Part shown: in pieces, positions 28,694 through 37,303 of the stretch | How the letters are laid out: every line of letters begins with the position of its first letter | Position numbering within the stretch: the first letter of the stretch is position 1 | DNA from: Opitutaceae bacterium | GTDB taxonomy: Bacteria > Verrucomicrobiota > Verrucomicrobiia > Opitutales > Opitutaceae | Length of the DNA: 64,000 bases | Assembly (NCBI GenBank): GCA_002713695.1 | Contig: PAUB01000029.1 | Location: 341,425-405,424 of the forward strand | Direction: 5' to 3' | Notes under the pieces: generated by a model | Told to the model about the DNA's origin: nothing | Databases searched by the model: none | Seen by the model: only the letters and a program-made list of their open reading frames with translations | Program-made: the position numbers and the translations under genes

Positions 28694-28903
28694 TTAATCA
28701 GTCAGCGTGAATGTGAGCGGCAGTGACGGCGCGTGGCCCTTCATTGATTGCAGCACAGCGCGTAGGAAGATGAGCACGCCGGCCATCTCCATGCCTTCCT
28801 CGAGCCCATTCCACAGATAGTAGGCGACGCCGATGAGCAAAGCGACGATGCCACCGGGGATGGCCCACGACATTTCTGTGATTGGGATTCCAGTTCGTGG
28901 CAT
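28694..28903 (-). CDS. Possible small single-helix membrane protein
   Basis: 69 residues (or 59 from the second Met at 28873). It holds one hydrophobic stretch, IPGGIVALLIGVAYYLW, followed by an amphipathic part. No family is recognised. It ends at the margin of the repeat-bearing gap before the enolase-superfamily gene. Only moderate support: no strong ribosome-binding site, though GAGTGAG lies upstream of the longer start. Confidence 0.35.
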   Translation of the reverse strand: MPRTGIPITEMSWAIPGGIVALLIGVAYYLWNGLEEGMEMAGVLIFLRAVLQSMKGHAPSLPLTFTLTD

Positions 28904-28923
28904 GGGAGAAGCTCACTCTGGAA

Positions 28924-28964
28924 TTCTGAATCTGTGTTCATCTGTGTCCATCCGTGGTTAAAAC
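28924..28964 (-). repeat. Solo end of the GxxExxY-associated repeat
   Basis: TTCTGAATCTGTGTTCATCT and the following CCGTGGTTAAAA match the right end of the miniature element at 37255-37300 (both begin TTCTGAAT and end ATCCGTGGTTAAAA). The second end and any GxxExxY coding sequence are missing here. Confidence 0.7.
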
Positions 28965-29015
28965 TCAGCTTTGGGTTTGCTGGTGATGATGAGGTTGTTG
29001 GTAATGATATTACCT

Positions 29016-30104
29016 ATGAGTAGTTCTCGAATCAAGACAGTGGACTTTTTTGCAGCGGAATCTCCGTTGTCGCAGCCGATCGCGGATGCGATGCATCAGA
29101 TTCCTTCAATCAACTTCATTGTTACTCGGCTCATGTTGGAAGATGGCAAAGTGGGCGAGGGCTACTTGCTCGCTTTTCACTTCAGTCCTGAGGCGATCAA
29201 AGGTGCGTTGGCGGATGTGCGTCAGATCGCGATTGGTCGCGAGGTGGATGATACGCGGGGCTTTGATGAGACTTGCGACAAGGAGTTTGAATATTTTGGC
29301 GCCGTGGGGCTTTTGCGTTGGGCGCGAGGGCTGGTGAATATTGCGATGTGGGATGCCAAGGGTAAGCTGGCTGGAAAGTCGGTGCGCGCGATGATTGGTT
29401 CGGTCGTGGACAGTGTGCCGGTTTATGGCAGCGGCGGCTGGTTGTCTTATTCTAATGATGAACTGCGCGATGAGGTGACGGGTTATGTGAAGCGCGGTTT
29501 CACTGCCGTGAAATTGAAGGTCGGTGCTCGGGAGGGATTGGCTCGCGATATGGAACGGATCGCGCTCGTGCGTGAAGCGGTCGGAGGCGATGTGCGGATC
29601 ATGATCGATGCTAATCAGGGGCTCGATTATGAGGGCGCGCTTAAACTGGCGGAACGCGCGAAAGCGTTTGGGATTCATTGGTTCGAAGAGCCGCTCGTGC
29701 ACACGGATTTTTCAGGTTACGCGAAGCTCAAAGAGAAGGCGGGAATCGATCTGGCGATGGGTGAGCGTGAGTTTGATCTCGTGCCGTTGCGCGAATTGGC
29801 CGAGCGCAAAGCGATTGATCTTTGGCAACCGGATATCCTTCGGTTAGGTGGCGTCGAAGGTTGGTTGGATTCGGCTGATCTGGCCCGGAAACACGGGCTG
29901 CCGGTGCTGCCTCACTACTACAAGGAATACGATGCGCCGCTCTGTTGCACGATACCCGATGCGTATGGGGTGGAGTCATTTGACTGGGTCGATGGGATTA
30001 TCGATCGACCACTGCGAATCGAGAATGGCCGGGCGTATCCGGCTGATGAACCGGGCTGGGGCTTTGGATTCAAGGACGAGGCGCTGACAGGGATTAAACT
30101 TTAA
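29016..30104 (+). CDS. Enolase-superfamily enzyme (mandelate racemase / muconate lactonizing group)
   Basis: 362 residues from the ATG at 29016. The N-terminal capping domain is followed by a TIM barrel with KxK lysines K166 and K168 (AVKLKVG). Magnesium ligands are D198 (MIDANQG), E224 (WFEEPL) and a third Glu near 250 (MGEREFD). The later QPDILRLGG Asp and LPHYYKEY His could form the Asp-His dyad of mandelate-racemase-type enzymes. Such enzymes abstract an alpha-proton from a carboxylate, often in sugar-acid dehydration or epimerisation. It is followed by a PhyH dioxygenase; substrate unknown. Confidence 0.88.
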   Translation: MSSSRIKTVDFFAAESPLSQPIADAMHQIPSINFIVTRLMLEDGKVGEGYLLAFHFSPEAIKGALADVRQIAIGREVDDTRGFDETCDKEFEYFGAVGLLRWARGLVNIAMWDAKGKLAGKSVRAMIGSVVDSVPVYGSGGWLSYSNDELRDEVTGYVKRGFTAVKLKVGAREGLARDMERIALVREAVGGDVRIMIDANQGLDYEGALKLAERAKAFGIHWFEEPLVHTDFSGYAKLKEKAGIDLAMGEREFDLVPLRELAERKAIDLWQPDILRLGGVEGWLDSADLARKHGLPVLPHYYKEYDAPLCCTIPDAYGVESFDWVDGIIDRPLRIENGRAYPADEPGWGFGFKDEALTGIKL

Positions 30105-30231
30105 GAATCGTCAGTTTGGCTTCTTTATGGGGCCGATATGAGCGGCTTGCGATCTGCTTTGAAGGGCTGATGCTGCGAGTCTCTTTGGCGGAACCTCTTC
30201 GGCTCCGTTTCATCTCAAAGCCCCTAGAAAT

Positions 30232-31008
30232 ATGACTACTGAATTCGATTTGGATGCCTTGCGTAAAAGTTACGAAGAAGACGGTTTTGTAATTATCCGA
30301 AATCTTCTTAACCCCGAAGAATTTAAGGAATTTTCCGACAACCTTGATCGCTATGTGAGCGAGGTGGTTCCGATGCTGCCGAAGGACCAGGCCTTTTTTG
30401 ACGATTACTCCAAGCCGGAGACATTGCGCAAGATGCAGTCGCTCAATCGCCACGATGAGTGGTTTCAGAATTTTATGCAGAATGGCAAACACGTCGCGAT
30501 TCAGGAGTATTTGATGCGCGATACATGCGATCCGCAGGGATTAGAGTGGTTTAATAAATTACCCTACGACGAGAGCGCGACGCCGGCGCATCAGGATGGA
30601 TTTTACTGGTGCCGCAAACCGAATATCGCCAGCGGTATTTGGATCGCGATTGATGAGGTGGAAATTGCTAACGGCTGCCTGTGGTATGCACGCGGGTCTC
30701 ACAAAAATGGGATCGGCCCTCACGGCATGAGCGGCGTGCTGGGCTTTAGTCAAGGTCTGCTCGGTTTTGATCCGGATAAGGTCAATGGCGTGCCGATCGA
30801 GCTTCATCCAGGTGATGCTGTAGCACACTCAAGCGCGACGATTCATTGGAGCGGGATAAACACGACCAACCGAACGCGCCGCGGAGTCGCGACGTTCTGC
30901 TATGGTGCCTCGACTGAACGCGACGATGAGGCCTATGATCGCTACAAGCAGAGCTTGGCTGATCAGCTCGCGAAGCGCGGAATCGAATCAACCACCAACA
31001 AGCCCTAG
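30232..31008 (+). CDS. Phytanoyl-CoA dioxygenase (PhyH) family protein
   Basis: 258 residues. Fe(II)/2-oxoglutarate-dependent oxygenase fold. The metal-binding facial triad is visible as H-x-D in TPAHQDGFYW with the distal His in AVAHSSATIHWSG and an Arg (NRTRRGVATFCYG) for 2-oxoglutarate. The start EDGFVIIRNLLNPEEF is typical. Bacterial PhyH members hydroxylate diverse small metabolites; the substrate is not known. A second PhyH gene (60132-60827) is in the window. Confidence 0.9.
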   Translation: MTTEFDLDALRKSYEEDGFVIIRNLLNPEEFKEFSDNLDRYVSEVVPMLPKDQAFFDDYSKPETLRKMQSLNRHDEWFQNFMQNGKHVAIQEYLMRDTCDPQGLEWFNKLPYDESATPAHQDGFYWCRKPNIASGIWIAIDEVEIANGCLWYARGSHKNGIGPHGMSGVLGFSQGLLGFDPDKVNGVPIELHPGDAVAHSSATIHWSGINTTNRTRRGVATFCYGASTERDDEAYDRYKQSLADQLAKRGIESTTNKP

Positions 31009-31020
31009 TCTCAACGCGAG

Positions 31021-32172
31021 CTAGGTTTTGACCAACTCTGCGGAAATAGCTTCTCCGTCTGCAGGGAGCGTTCCACTGTTGAAGAACTGCTCGCATGCAG
31101 CGGTGATCTGGCGAACGACTGGTTTCATCGGCCAGAGATAGGCAGGAGGAGTCGGGTAGAGTTGCACGGCATTTTCCGGGTGAAGCAACGCGATCACTTC
31201 AGCTTGCTTCGGCACGGCAATGCCGTGCTGGAGTAACGCAGTCACCACCATACTAATCGGGACGGGCGAGAGCACGAGAATGCCGGTGCGTGCTTTGATC
31301 CGCGTCGCGATTCGGCGCATTGTTTGGTGGAGCGAGGTGCGATCCAGATGCGTGGTGATAAATTGCGCGGTGACTTTCGAGCGCGTCCATTCTTTACACG
31401 CGATGCTAAACGCACTGCGGGTGCTGCGCATTCCGGGTGCGGTGGTATTCATGTGCACGAGAATCACTTGTGAACAGTCTCGGCGGAGCGCTCGAAAGGT
31501 CGCGTGGCGAACGGCGCTGGATTGATCCACATTCACCGAGGGTAGTTCGATCCCGGAGGCGACTTCACCCAGGACAAGGGCCGGTTTCGTCGTAGCGGCA
31601 AGAAGCCGTTGGTATGTGGGAGACAGAGAGCCCAATAGGAACAGCTCGCCACTTGTGTCCGGCTGGCGAGCGATCTCACGTAAACGGGTGGGCGTGCAGC
31701 TTTCGGCTTTCAGGGTTATCCCGCGCACTTTTAACCGCTGGTAGAGAAGATCGAAGGTGTGGTGAAGGTTGGGCTGATTTTTCGGGTGAGCTGCATCAGT
31801 CAACCAGCGCACTTGTTTGGCCGCGGTTTGGCGCTTCGATTTGATCTTGATTGGCGGTGAATTCAACCGAGTGCCTCGGGGATGCAGCGTCACCCAACCT
31901 TCTTTCTGCAAAGCATGCAGCGTGGTGTGCAACGTGCGTCGGCTCACCCCAAGCTGTTGACTCCATAGTCGCACTCCGGGGAGCGGAAGCGTGAGTGTGT
32001 TGTCGCGAATGGCCTGCTTCAAAAACTCGGCGAGTTGATGCGGCTTGGACTGGAGCTGCATGTGGCTGCTCTCGGAAGGAGGTGCGGCAGGCTCAGTTGA
32101 TTTGGGGCGACGGGGTGGCACAGCGGAACATCGATTCAGATCGGCTGATGGGATTGCATTAATGACAATCAT
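31021..32172 (-). CDS. GntR-type HTH regulator with LacI-like ligand-binding domain
   Basis: 383 residues from the ATG at 32172; a shorter start at 32061 (MQLQSKPHQL) is also possible. A GntR winged helix (about 50-110, WSQQLGVSRRTLHTTLHALQKEGWV) is joined to a periplasmic-binding-protein-like domain (about 120-380, with VILVHMNTTAPGMRS and GILVLSPVPISM). This build is shared by sugar-responsive repressors of the AraR/LacI-like type that are abundant in Verrucomicrobiota. It is convergent with the PhyH gene and divergent from clpB. The natural target may be the enolase/PhyH genes or itself. Confidence 0.8.
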   Translation of the reverse strand: MIVINAIPSADLNRCSAVPPRRPKSTEPAAPPSESSHMQLQSKPHQLAEFLKQAIRDNTLTLPLPGVRLWSQQLGVSRRTLHTTLHALQKEGWVTLHPRGTRLNSPPIKIKSKRQTAAKQVRWLTDAAHPKNQPNLHHTFDLLYQRLKVRGITLKAESCTPTRLREIARQPDTSGELFLLGSLSPTYQRLLAATTKPALVLGEVASGIELPSVNVDQSSAVRHATFRALRRDCSQVILVHMNTTAPGMRSTRSAFSIACKEWTRSKVTAQFITTHLDRTSLHQTMRRIATRIKARTGILVLSPVPISMVVTALLQHGIAVPKQAEVIALLHPENAVQLYPTPPAYLWPMKPVVRQITAACEQFFNSGTLPADGEAISAELVKT

Positions 32173-32210
32173 AGCTGATCCAAGCACAAGGTAGTTGATG
32201 GTATTGGCGC

Positions 32211-32223
32211 GGACAAAGTGTCC
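32211..32223. promoter_or_regulatory. Palindrome in the regulator-clpB gap (candidate operator)
   Basis: GGACA-AAG-TGTCC is a perfect 5-3-5 inverted repeat 39 bp upstream of the regulator start, followed by another TGTGCCACTGTCAC-like repeat. It could be the regulator's own operator. Inference from position and symmetry only. Confidence 0.35.
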
Positions 32224-32338
32224 CGTTTTGTGCCACTGTCACGGTGCGATCTGACGCATAGAAATGAGGGTATCATCGCCCCTTCGACTGGGGGGATTAT
32301 CGACGATCTTGGCGCGTATTATGCGATAGAGAAATCAT

Positions 32339-34924
32339 ATGGATTCTAATCAACTCACTCAAATGTCCCGCCAAGCGATTACCGATGCTCAGGCGTTGGC
32401 CCGTCGCCGCTCGAACAACGAGGTAGAGACGTGGCATTTGCTCGCGTCCCTCCTTTCGCAGGAAAACGGCATCGTGCCGGGGATCATCGATAAACTCAAC
32501 GTGACTACCAGCGCGGTGCAGCTGTCGCTCGAACGCGAGCTGGAGAAACTACCTAAAGTCACGGGGAGCGTGGACACGTCAAAGGTCTACGTGACGCAGG
32601 CGGTGCAGGAGGTTCTGACCAAGGCCGAAACCGAAGCCAAGTCGCTAAAGGATGAATATGTCTCCGTGGAGCATCTTTTTCTTGGCCTAATTGAGGTCGG
32701 CAAGCCCGATGCGTTGAAGAAACTCTTCAAGAGTTTCGGAATCGATCGCGCGGCCGTTTTGAACATGCTCAAGAAGATTCGCGGCGCGCAACGCGTGACG
32801 ACGAACAATCCGGAAGCGACGTATCAATCGCTGGAAAAATACGGCATCGATCTCGTTGCGCAGGCCCGCAAGGGCAAGATGGATCCCGTGATTGGGCGCG
32901 ATGAAGAGATTCGCCGCACGATCCGCATCCTCCTACGCAAGACGAAGAATAATCCCGTGCTTATCGGTGAGCCTGGCGTGGGGAAGACCGCCATCGTCGA
33001 GGGACTCGCACAGCGGATTCTACGTGGTGATGTGCCGGAGAGCATGAAAGACAAGACGCTCTTCTCGCTCGATATGGGTGCGCTGGTCGCGGGTGCGAAA
33101 TACCGTGGCGAGTTTGAAGAACGCCTCAAAGCGGTCTTGGCTGAAGTCAAAGAAGCGGACGGACGAATTATACTCTTCATCGACGAGCTGCATCTGATTG
33201 TGGGTGCCGGGAAAGTAGATGGCGCGATGGATGCGGGGAATCTACTCAAGCCCATGCTCGCACGGGGTGAGTTGCACTGTATCGGCGCGACCACGCTCGA
33301 CGAATACCGCAAGCACATCGAAAAGGATGCGGCGCTGGAGCGTCGGTTTCAGCCCGTGCAGGTCGATCAACCCAACGTCGAAGATGCGATCTCGATTCTT
33401 CGCGGAATTCGCGAGCGTTTCGAACTACACCATGGCGTGCAGATTCAGGACAACGCTCTGGTGAGCGCCGCTGTCTTGTCAGATCGCTACATCAGTGATC
33501 GCTTTCTGCCTGACAAGGCGATCGATCTCGTGGACGAAGCATGTGCGATGATTCGCATGGAAATGGATTCGATGCCGCAGGAGCTCGATGAGCTCACACG
33601 CAAAGTGCTGCGTCTTGAAATTGAAGAAACCGCTCTCGCCAAAGAAAAAGATGCTGCGAGTAAGCAGCGTCTCGCTACTCTGCGCAAAGAACTCGCGGAT
33701 GCGAAAGAGAAGGCAGACACGATTAAGCGCCATTGGGAGAAGGAAAAGGGCGCGATCGATATCGTGCGCAAGCAACGCGAGGAGCTTGAAGCCGTGCGTC
33801 TCGAAATGGAAAAGGCCGAACGCGCTTACGATCTGAACAAGGTTGCGGAGCTGCGCCATGGAAAGATTCCTCAACTGGAAGAGGCCTTGAAGAAAGCCGA
33901 GAAGTCGAATCGTCCTAACAATACGCTGTTTAAAGAAGTCGTCACGCAAGAGGAGATTGCCGAAGTGGTGGCGAAGTGGAGTGGGGTGCCCGTGACGCGA
34001 CTCGTCGAAGGCGAAAAGGAAAAGCTCCTTCGCCTTGAAGACGTGTTGCACGAGCGGGTGATTGGTCAGGACGAAGCTGTAACGCTGATTACCGAATCGA
34101 TTCTGCGTGCGCGCAGTGGCATCAAAGATCCTCGCCGTCCCGTGGGTAGCTTCTTGTTCCTCGGACCGACTGGTGTTGGTAAAACTGAACTCGCGAAAAC
34201 GCTCGCCGAAACGCTCTTCGATACCGAAGCGGCCGTGTTGCGCATCGACATGTCGGAATACATGGAAAAGCATAGTGTCTCGCGTCTGATCGGCGCGCCT
34301 CCGGGCTATGTCGGCTACGATGAAGGCGGTCAGCTGAGCGAAGCCGTGCGGCGCAAGCCCTACGCGGTCGTGCTATTCGACGAAATTGAAAAGGCGCATC
34401 CCGATGTGTTTAATGTGCTCCTGCAAGTGCTCGACGACGGACGCATCACCGACAGCCAAGGACGCACGGTCGATTTCAAGAATACGATTATTATCATGAC
34501 TTCGAATCTCGGTTCACGCTTCTTGCTCGATGGAGTAACGAGCGACACGATTCCGGAAACAGTTCGAGAAAGTGTGATGACGGAATTGCGCAAAGCGTTT
34601 CGTCCGGAGTTCCTGAACCGCATCGACGAATCGATTCTCTTCAAGCCACTCACGCTGGATGAAATCACGTTGATCGTGGATCTCCTGCTGGTGGATCTGA
34701 ACAAGCGTCTCGCGGATCGCCGCGTATCGGTCGCGCTCGATCAGGAGGCGAAGGATTGGGCTGCTCTCAAGGGCTATGATCCCGTATTCGGTGCGCGTCC
34801 GCTCAAGCGCTTCCTGCAGCGGCAGATCGAAACGAAGCTCGCGCGAGCCCTCATCAGCGGCGAAGTCGCCGAGGGCAGCAATGTCGCGTTCTCGATTAAA
34901 GATGACGAACTGGTGATGTCGTAA
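32339..34924 (+). CDS. clpB: ATP-dependent disaggregase ClpB
   Basis: 861 residues. Hexameric AAA+ chaperone that rescues aggregated proteins with DnaK. Clp-N repeats (about 1-145) come first. NBD1 carries Walker A GEPGVGKT and Walker [10 protein letters not shown]. The middle coiled coil (about 405-525, rich in K, E, L) marks it as ClpB rather than ClpA/C. NBD2 carries GPTGVGKT and [16 protein letters not shown], and the C-terminal Clp-B2 small domain is present. No CIRCE element is seen upstream; the heat-shock control route is unclear. Confidence 0.97.
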   Translation: MDSNQLTQMSRQAITDAQALARRRSNNEVETWHLLASLLSQENGIVPGIIDKLNVTTSAVQLSLERELEKLPKVTGSVDTSKVYVTQAVQEVLTKAETEAKSLKDEYVSVEHLFLGLIEVGKPDALKKLFKSFGIDRAAVLNMLKKIRGAQRVTTNNPEATYQSLEKYGIDLVAQARKGKMDPVIGRDEEIRRTIRILLRKTKNNPVLIGEPGVGKTAIVEGLAQRILRGDVPESMKDKTLFSLDMGALVAGAKYRGEFEERLKAVLAEVKEADGRIILFIDELHLIVGAGKVDGAMDAGNLLKPMLARGELHCIGATTLDEYRKHIEKDAALERRFQPVQVDQPNVEDAISILRGIRERFELHHGVQIQDNALVSAAVLSDRYISDRFLPDKAIDLVDEACAMIRMEMDSMPQELDELTRKVLRLEIEETALAKEKDAASKQRLATLRKELADAKEKADTIKRHWEKEKGAIDIVRKQREELEAVRLEMEKAERAYDLNKVAELRHGKIPQLEEALKKAEKSNRPNNTLFKEVVTQEEIAEVVAKWSGVPVTRLVEGEKEKLLRLEDVLHERVIGQDEAVTLITESILRARSGIKDPRRPVGSFLFLGPTGVGKTELAKTLAETLFDTEAAVLRIDMSEYMEKHSVSRLIGAPPGYVGYDEGGQLSEAVRRKPYAVVLFDEIEKAHPDVFNVLLQVLDDGRITDSQGRTVDFKNTIIIMTSNLGSRFLLDGVTSDTIPETVRESVMTELRKAFRPEFLNRIDESILFKPLTLDEITLIVDLLLVDLNKRLADRRVSVALDQEAKDWAALKGYDPVFGARPLKRFLQRQIETKLARALISGEVAEGSNVAFSIKDDELVMS

Positions 34925-34964
34925 GGGCGAACCGCGCTTATCGATAAAATACCAACGATTAGGT

Positions 34965-34992
34965 TGCAGCCGAGCTGTCAAGCTCGGCTGCA
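34965..34992. terminator. Perfect 12-bp hairpin after clpB
   Basis: Left arm TGCAGCCGAGCT (34965-34976), loop GTCA, right arm AGCTCGGCTGCA (34981-34992). No T tract follows, so it is either a weak terminator, an RNA-processing barrier, or a dispersed palindrome. Confidence 0.45.
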
Positions 34993-35109
34993 CTGGTTTA
35001 TCATGGGATGGACAAGTGACAAGCTGGAGCGCAAGGTTAGTATATAACTGACCGATAGTAGTGTGTTTCTACGATCACATGAAGACTAACTCGAACCTCT
35101 TATATCGTT

Positions 35110-36621
35110 ATGGCTTCTTCCTCCTCCGTTAAGATACGCACCGCTAAACCAGTGAAGTCTCGTTCTGATCGTGACCTGATATTTGGTGACCTCTGGGAGT
35201 TTGATCCCGCGCCGGAATCGGCTGATCCGAAACTTAAAGAGCGCTACGATCTTTTTATTGATGGCAAGTTCGTCTCGCCAAAGGGCCGGAAATATTTCGA
35301 TTCGATCAATCCGGCCAACGAGCACAAAATCGCACGCATCGCACATGCCAAGGCTGCCGATGTTGATTTGGCCTACAAGGCAGCCAAGAAAGCCTTAGAT
35401 GGTGGTTGGGGCACAATGCCCGGTCGCGAGCGCGCCAAATATATTTATCGGATCGCGCGTTTGTTGCAGGACCGTGCGCGTGAGTTTGCCGTCGCGGAAA
35501 CAATAGACGGTGGTAAGCCGATTAAAGAGTCGCGCGACTTCGACGTGCCCACGGCTGCTGCACACTTTTTCTATCATGCTGGATGGGCGGATAAACTCGA
35601 TTACGTCGCGCCTGGCCGGAAGGTTGCGCCGCTTGGTGTCGTGGGTCAGGTGATACCGTGGAATTTCCCGTTGCTCATGCTCGCATGGAAGATAGCACCC
35701 GCTCTGGCGATGGGGAATTGTATCGTGATCAAACCCGCCGAGACGACGAGTATCACCGCACTCAAGTTGGGCGAGATCGTTCAAGATGCGGGATTGCCTC
35801 CCGGTGTTGTGAATATAGTTTCGGGATTTGGTGATACAGGCTCTGCGATCATGACGCATCCGATCGCCGCGAAAGTCGCCTTCACCGGATCGACCGAAGT
35901 CGGCAAAATTATCATGCGATCAATCGCCGATACCGATAAGAAGATGACGATGGAGCTCGGTGGCAAAGCCGCGAATATTGTTTTCGACGATGCGCCCATC
36001 GATCAAGCGGTCGAAGGAATCGTGAATGGCATCTTCTTTAATCAAGGTCACGTGTGTTGCGCCGGTTCGCGTTTGCTGGTGCAGGAATCCGTCGCACCTC
36101 AGGTGCTTCGCAAATTAGAGAACCGCATCAAGGTGCTGCGAGTGGGTGATCCGATGGATAAGAATACCGACATCGGTGCGATCAATTCAAAGGAGCAGCT
36201 CGATAAGATTACCGAGTTGGTCGATTCCGGTGTGAAAGAAGGCGCCGCGATGTTTCAGTCTGCATGTAAGCTGCCGCGTAAGGGCTACTATTTCAAACCG
36301 ACCGTGTTCTCTAATGTCACGATGAGTCACCGGATCGCTCAGGAAGAGATCTTTGGCCCTGTGCTTAGCGTGATGACGTTCCGCACGCTCGAAGAAGCGG
36401 TGGAGAAAGCGAACAACACGCCTTTCGGACTGAGTGCCGGGGTGTGGACGGATAAGGGTTCACGCATCTTGAAGATGTCCACCGAACTCAAGGCCGGTGT
36501 CGTCTGGGCTAACACCTATAACAAGTTCGATCCCACCTCGCCGTTCGGCGGCTACAAAGAAAGCGGCTTCGGTCGCGAAGGCGGCCGCCAGGGTCTGCTC
36601 GATTACTGTAAGCTGGTGTAA
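35110..36621 (+). CDS. Aldehyde dehydrogenase (full-length partner of an ALDH pair)
   Basis: 503 residues. NAD(P)-dependent aldehyde oxidation. The NAD-binding motif FTGSTEVGK, the general base Glu in MELGGKAAN, and the catalytic C316 in NQGHVCCAGSR are all intact. The C-terminal PFGGYKESGFGREGG substrate/oligomer segment is also present. A truncated second ALDH lies 0.7 kb downstream and then a pyrimidine nucleoside phosphorylase; similar pairs accompany deoxyribose catabolism, where acetaldehyde from deoxyribose-5-phosphate is oxidised. A GxxExxY chimera and a miniature element separate the pair. Confidence 0.93.
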   Translation: MASSSSVKIRTAKPVKSRSDRDLIFGDLWEFDPAPESADPKLKERYDLFIDGKFVSPKGRKYFDSINPANEHKIARIAHAKAADVDLAYKAAKKALDGGWGTMPGRERAKYIYRIARLLQDRAREFAVAETIDGGKPIKESRDFDVPTAAAHFFYHAGWADKLDYVAPGRKVAPLGVVGQVIPWNFPLLMLAWKIAPALAMGNCIVIKPAETTSITALKLGEIVQDAGLPPGVVNIVSGFGDTGSAIMTHPIAAKVAFTGSTEVGKIIMRSIADTDKKMTMELGGKAANIVFDDAPIDQAVEGIVNGIFFNQGHVCCAGSRLLVQESVAPQVLRKLENRIKVLRVGDPMDKNTDIGAINSKEQLDKITELVDSGVKEGAAMFQSACKLPRKGYYFKPTVFSNVTMSHRIAQEEIFGPVLSVMTFRTLEEAVEKANNTPFGLSAGVWTDKGSRILKMSTELKAGVVWANTYNKFDPTSPFGGYKESGFGREGGRQGLLDYCKLV

Positions 36622-36632
36622 GCTTTTTTCTT

Positions 36633-36662
36633 ATCCACAGATGGACACTGATAAACACGGAT
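36633..36662 (+). repeat. Left-end copy of the GxxExxY-associated repeat
   Basis: CCACAGATGGACACTGATAA followed by ACACGG is a diverged copy of the left end of the element at 37131. The start codon (36641) of the following GxxExxY gene is inside it, a known-looking arrangement for such genes. Confidence 0.6.
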
Positions 36663-37102
36663 TGGATTTGGCTGAGGGTGAGGTTACTCACTCGATTATC
36701 GGGTGTGCCTTCGAGGTGCTTAATGAGTTGGGGCATGGCCTGGATGAGAAGCCGTATGAAAATGCATTGGTGGTTGAATTTGGGCTTCAAGGATTGGAGT
36801 TCGAACAACAGCATCGCTATGATGTGCTCTATAAAAAGGTTCCTGTAGGTGAGTTTATTCCTCCAACTGAATGTCCGGTCTGCGGTGACGATGTGCCTCA
36901 GAAGGCTAAGTCATGTCCGGGCTGCGGGGCTGATGAGCGCACCGGTTGGAATGAAGACGCGACCCGCTACGATGGCCTCAATCTCCCCGACGCGGCTTTT
37001 GATGAAGCCGATACTCCTATCTCAAATCCGCCGACTCACCTTGTTCGAAACATCACGATCGTGGTGATGATCGTCGCGCTCATGTTTCTCTTTGTCTTTT
37101 AA
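36641..37102 (+). CDS. GxxExxY N-terminal half fused to a zinc-ribbon membrane protein
   Basis: 153 residues from the ATG at 36641. Residues 1-69 match the first half of GxxExxY proteins (PDDEXK-like family): EVTHSIIGCAFEVLNELGHG, then the GLDEKPYENAL motif, then HRYDVLYKKVPVGEF. The frame passes directly into an unrelated part starting PPTECPVCGDDVPQKAKSC (two CxxC zinc-ribbon pairs), ADERTGWNEDATRYDG, an acidic linker and one C-terminal membrane helix (about 135-153). That second part looks like an independent small zinc-ribbon gene. The second half of the GxxExxY domain with its nuclease-like residues is missing. I read this as an in-frame chimera made by element insertion or deletion; whether it is expressed is unknown. 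Confidence 0.7.
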   Translation: MDTDKHGLDLAEGEVTHSIIGCAFEVLNELGHGLDEKPYENALVVEFGLQGLEFEQQHRYDVLYKKVPVGEFIPPTECPVCGDDVPQKAKSCPGCGADERTGWNEDATRYDGLNLPDAAFDEADTPISNPPTHLVRNITIVVMIVALMFLFVF

Positions 37103-37130
37103 TAAATCGATATCCGAAACGAACCAAACC

Positions 37131-37300
37131 AACCACGGAAGAACACAGATAAACACGGATCCCATCTGATCGAAGGCGAGCTAACGCATTCGGTCCGGTG
37201 GTATATTGCAGATGTTTGGAACCCTCTTAGAAGTATCCACTTCCGGACTGCTTGTTCTGAATTATATCTGTGTTAATCTGTGTGTATCCGTGGTTAAAAA
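37131..37300 (+). mobile_element. 170-bp miniature inverted-repeat element derived from a GxxExxY gene
   Basis: The left end AACCACGGAAGAACACAGAT (37131-37150, then AAACACGGAT) and the right end (37255-37300, ending ATCCGTGGTTAAAA) are imperfect inverted repeats of about 30 bp. Just inside the left end about 17 codons still read as the GxxExxY start (NTDKHGSHLIEGELTHSV). The rest of the gene is deleted. It ends 3 bp before the start of the second aldehyde dehydrogenase. Confidence 0.65.
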
Positions 37301-37303
37301 ATC

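Noticed and set aside
33479..34273. Open frame of 264 codons antisense to clpB
   Set aside because: A shadow of the strongly biased codon use of clpB; no start signal or family.
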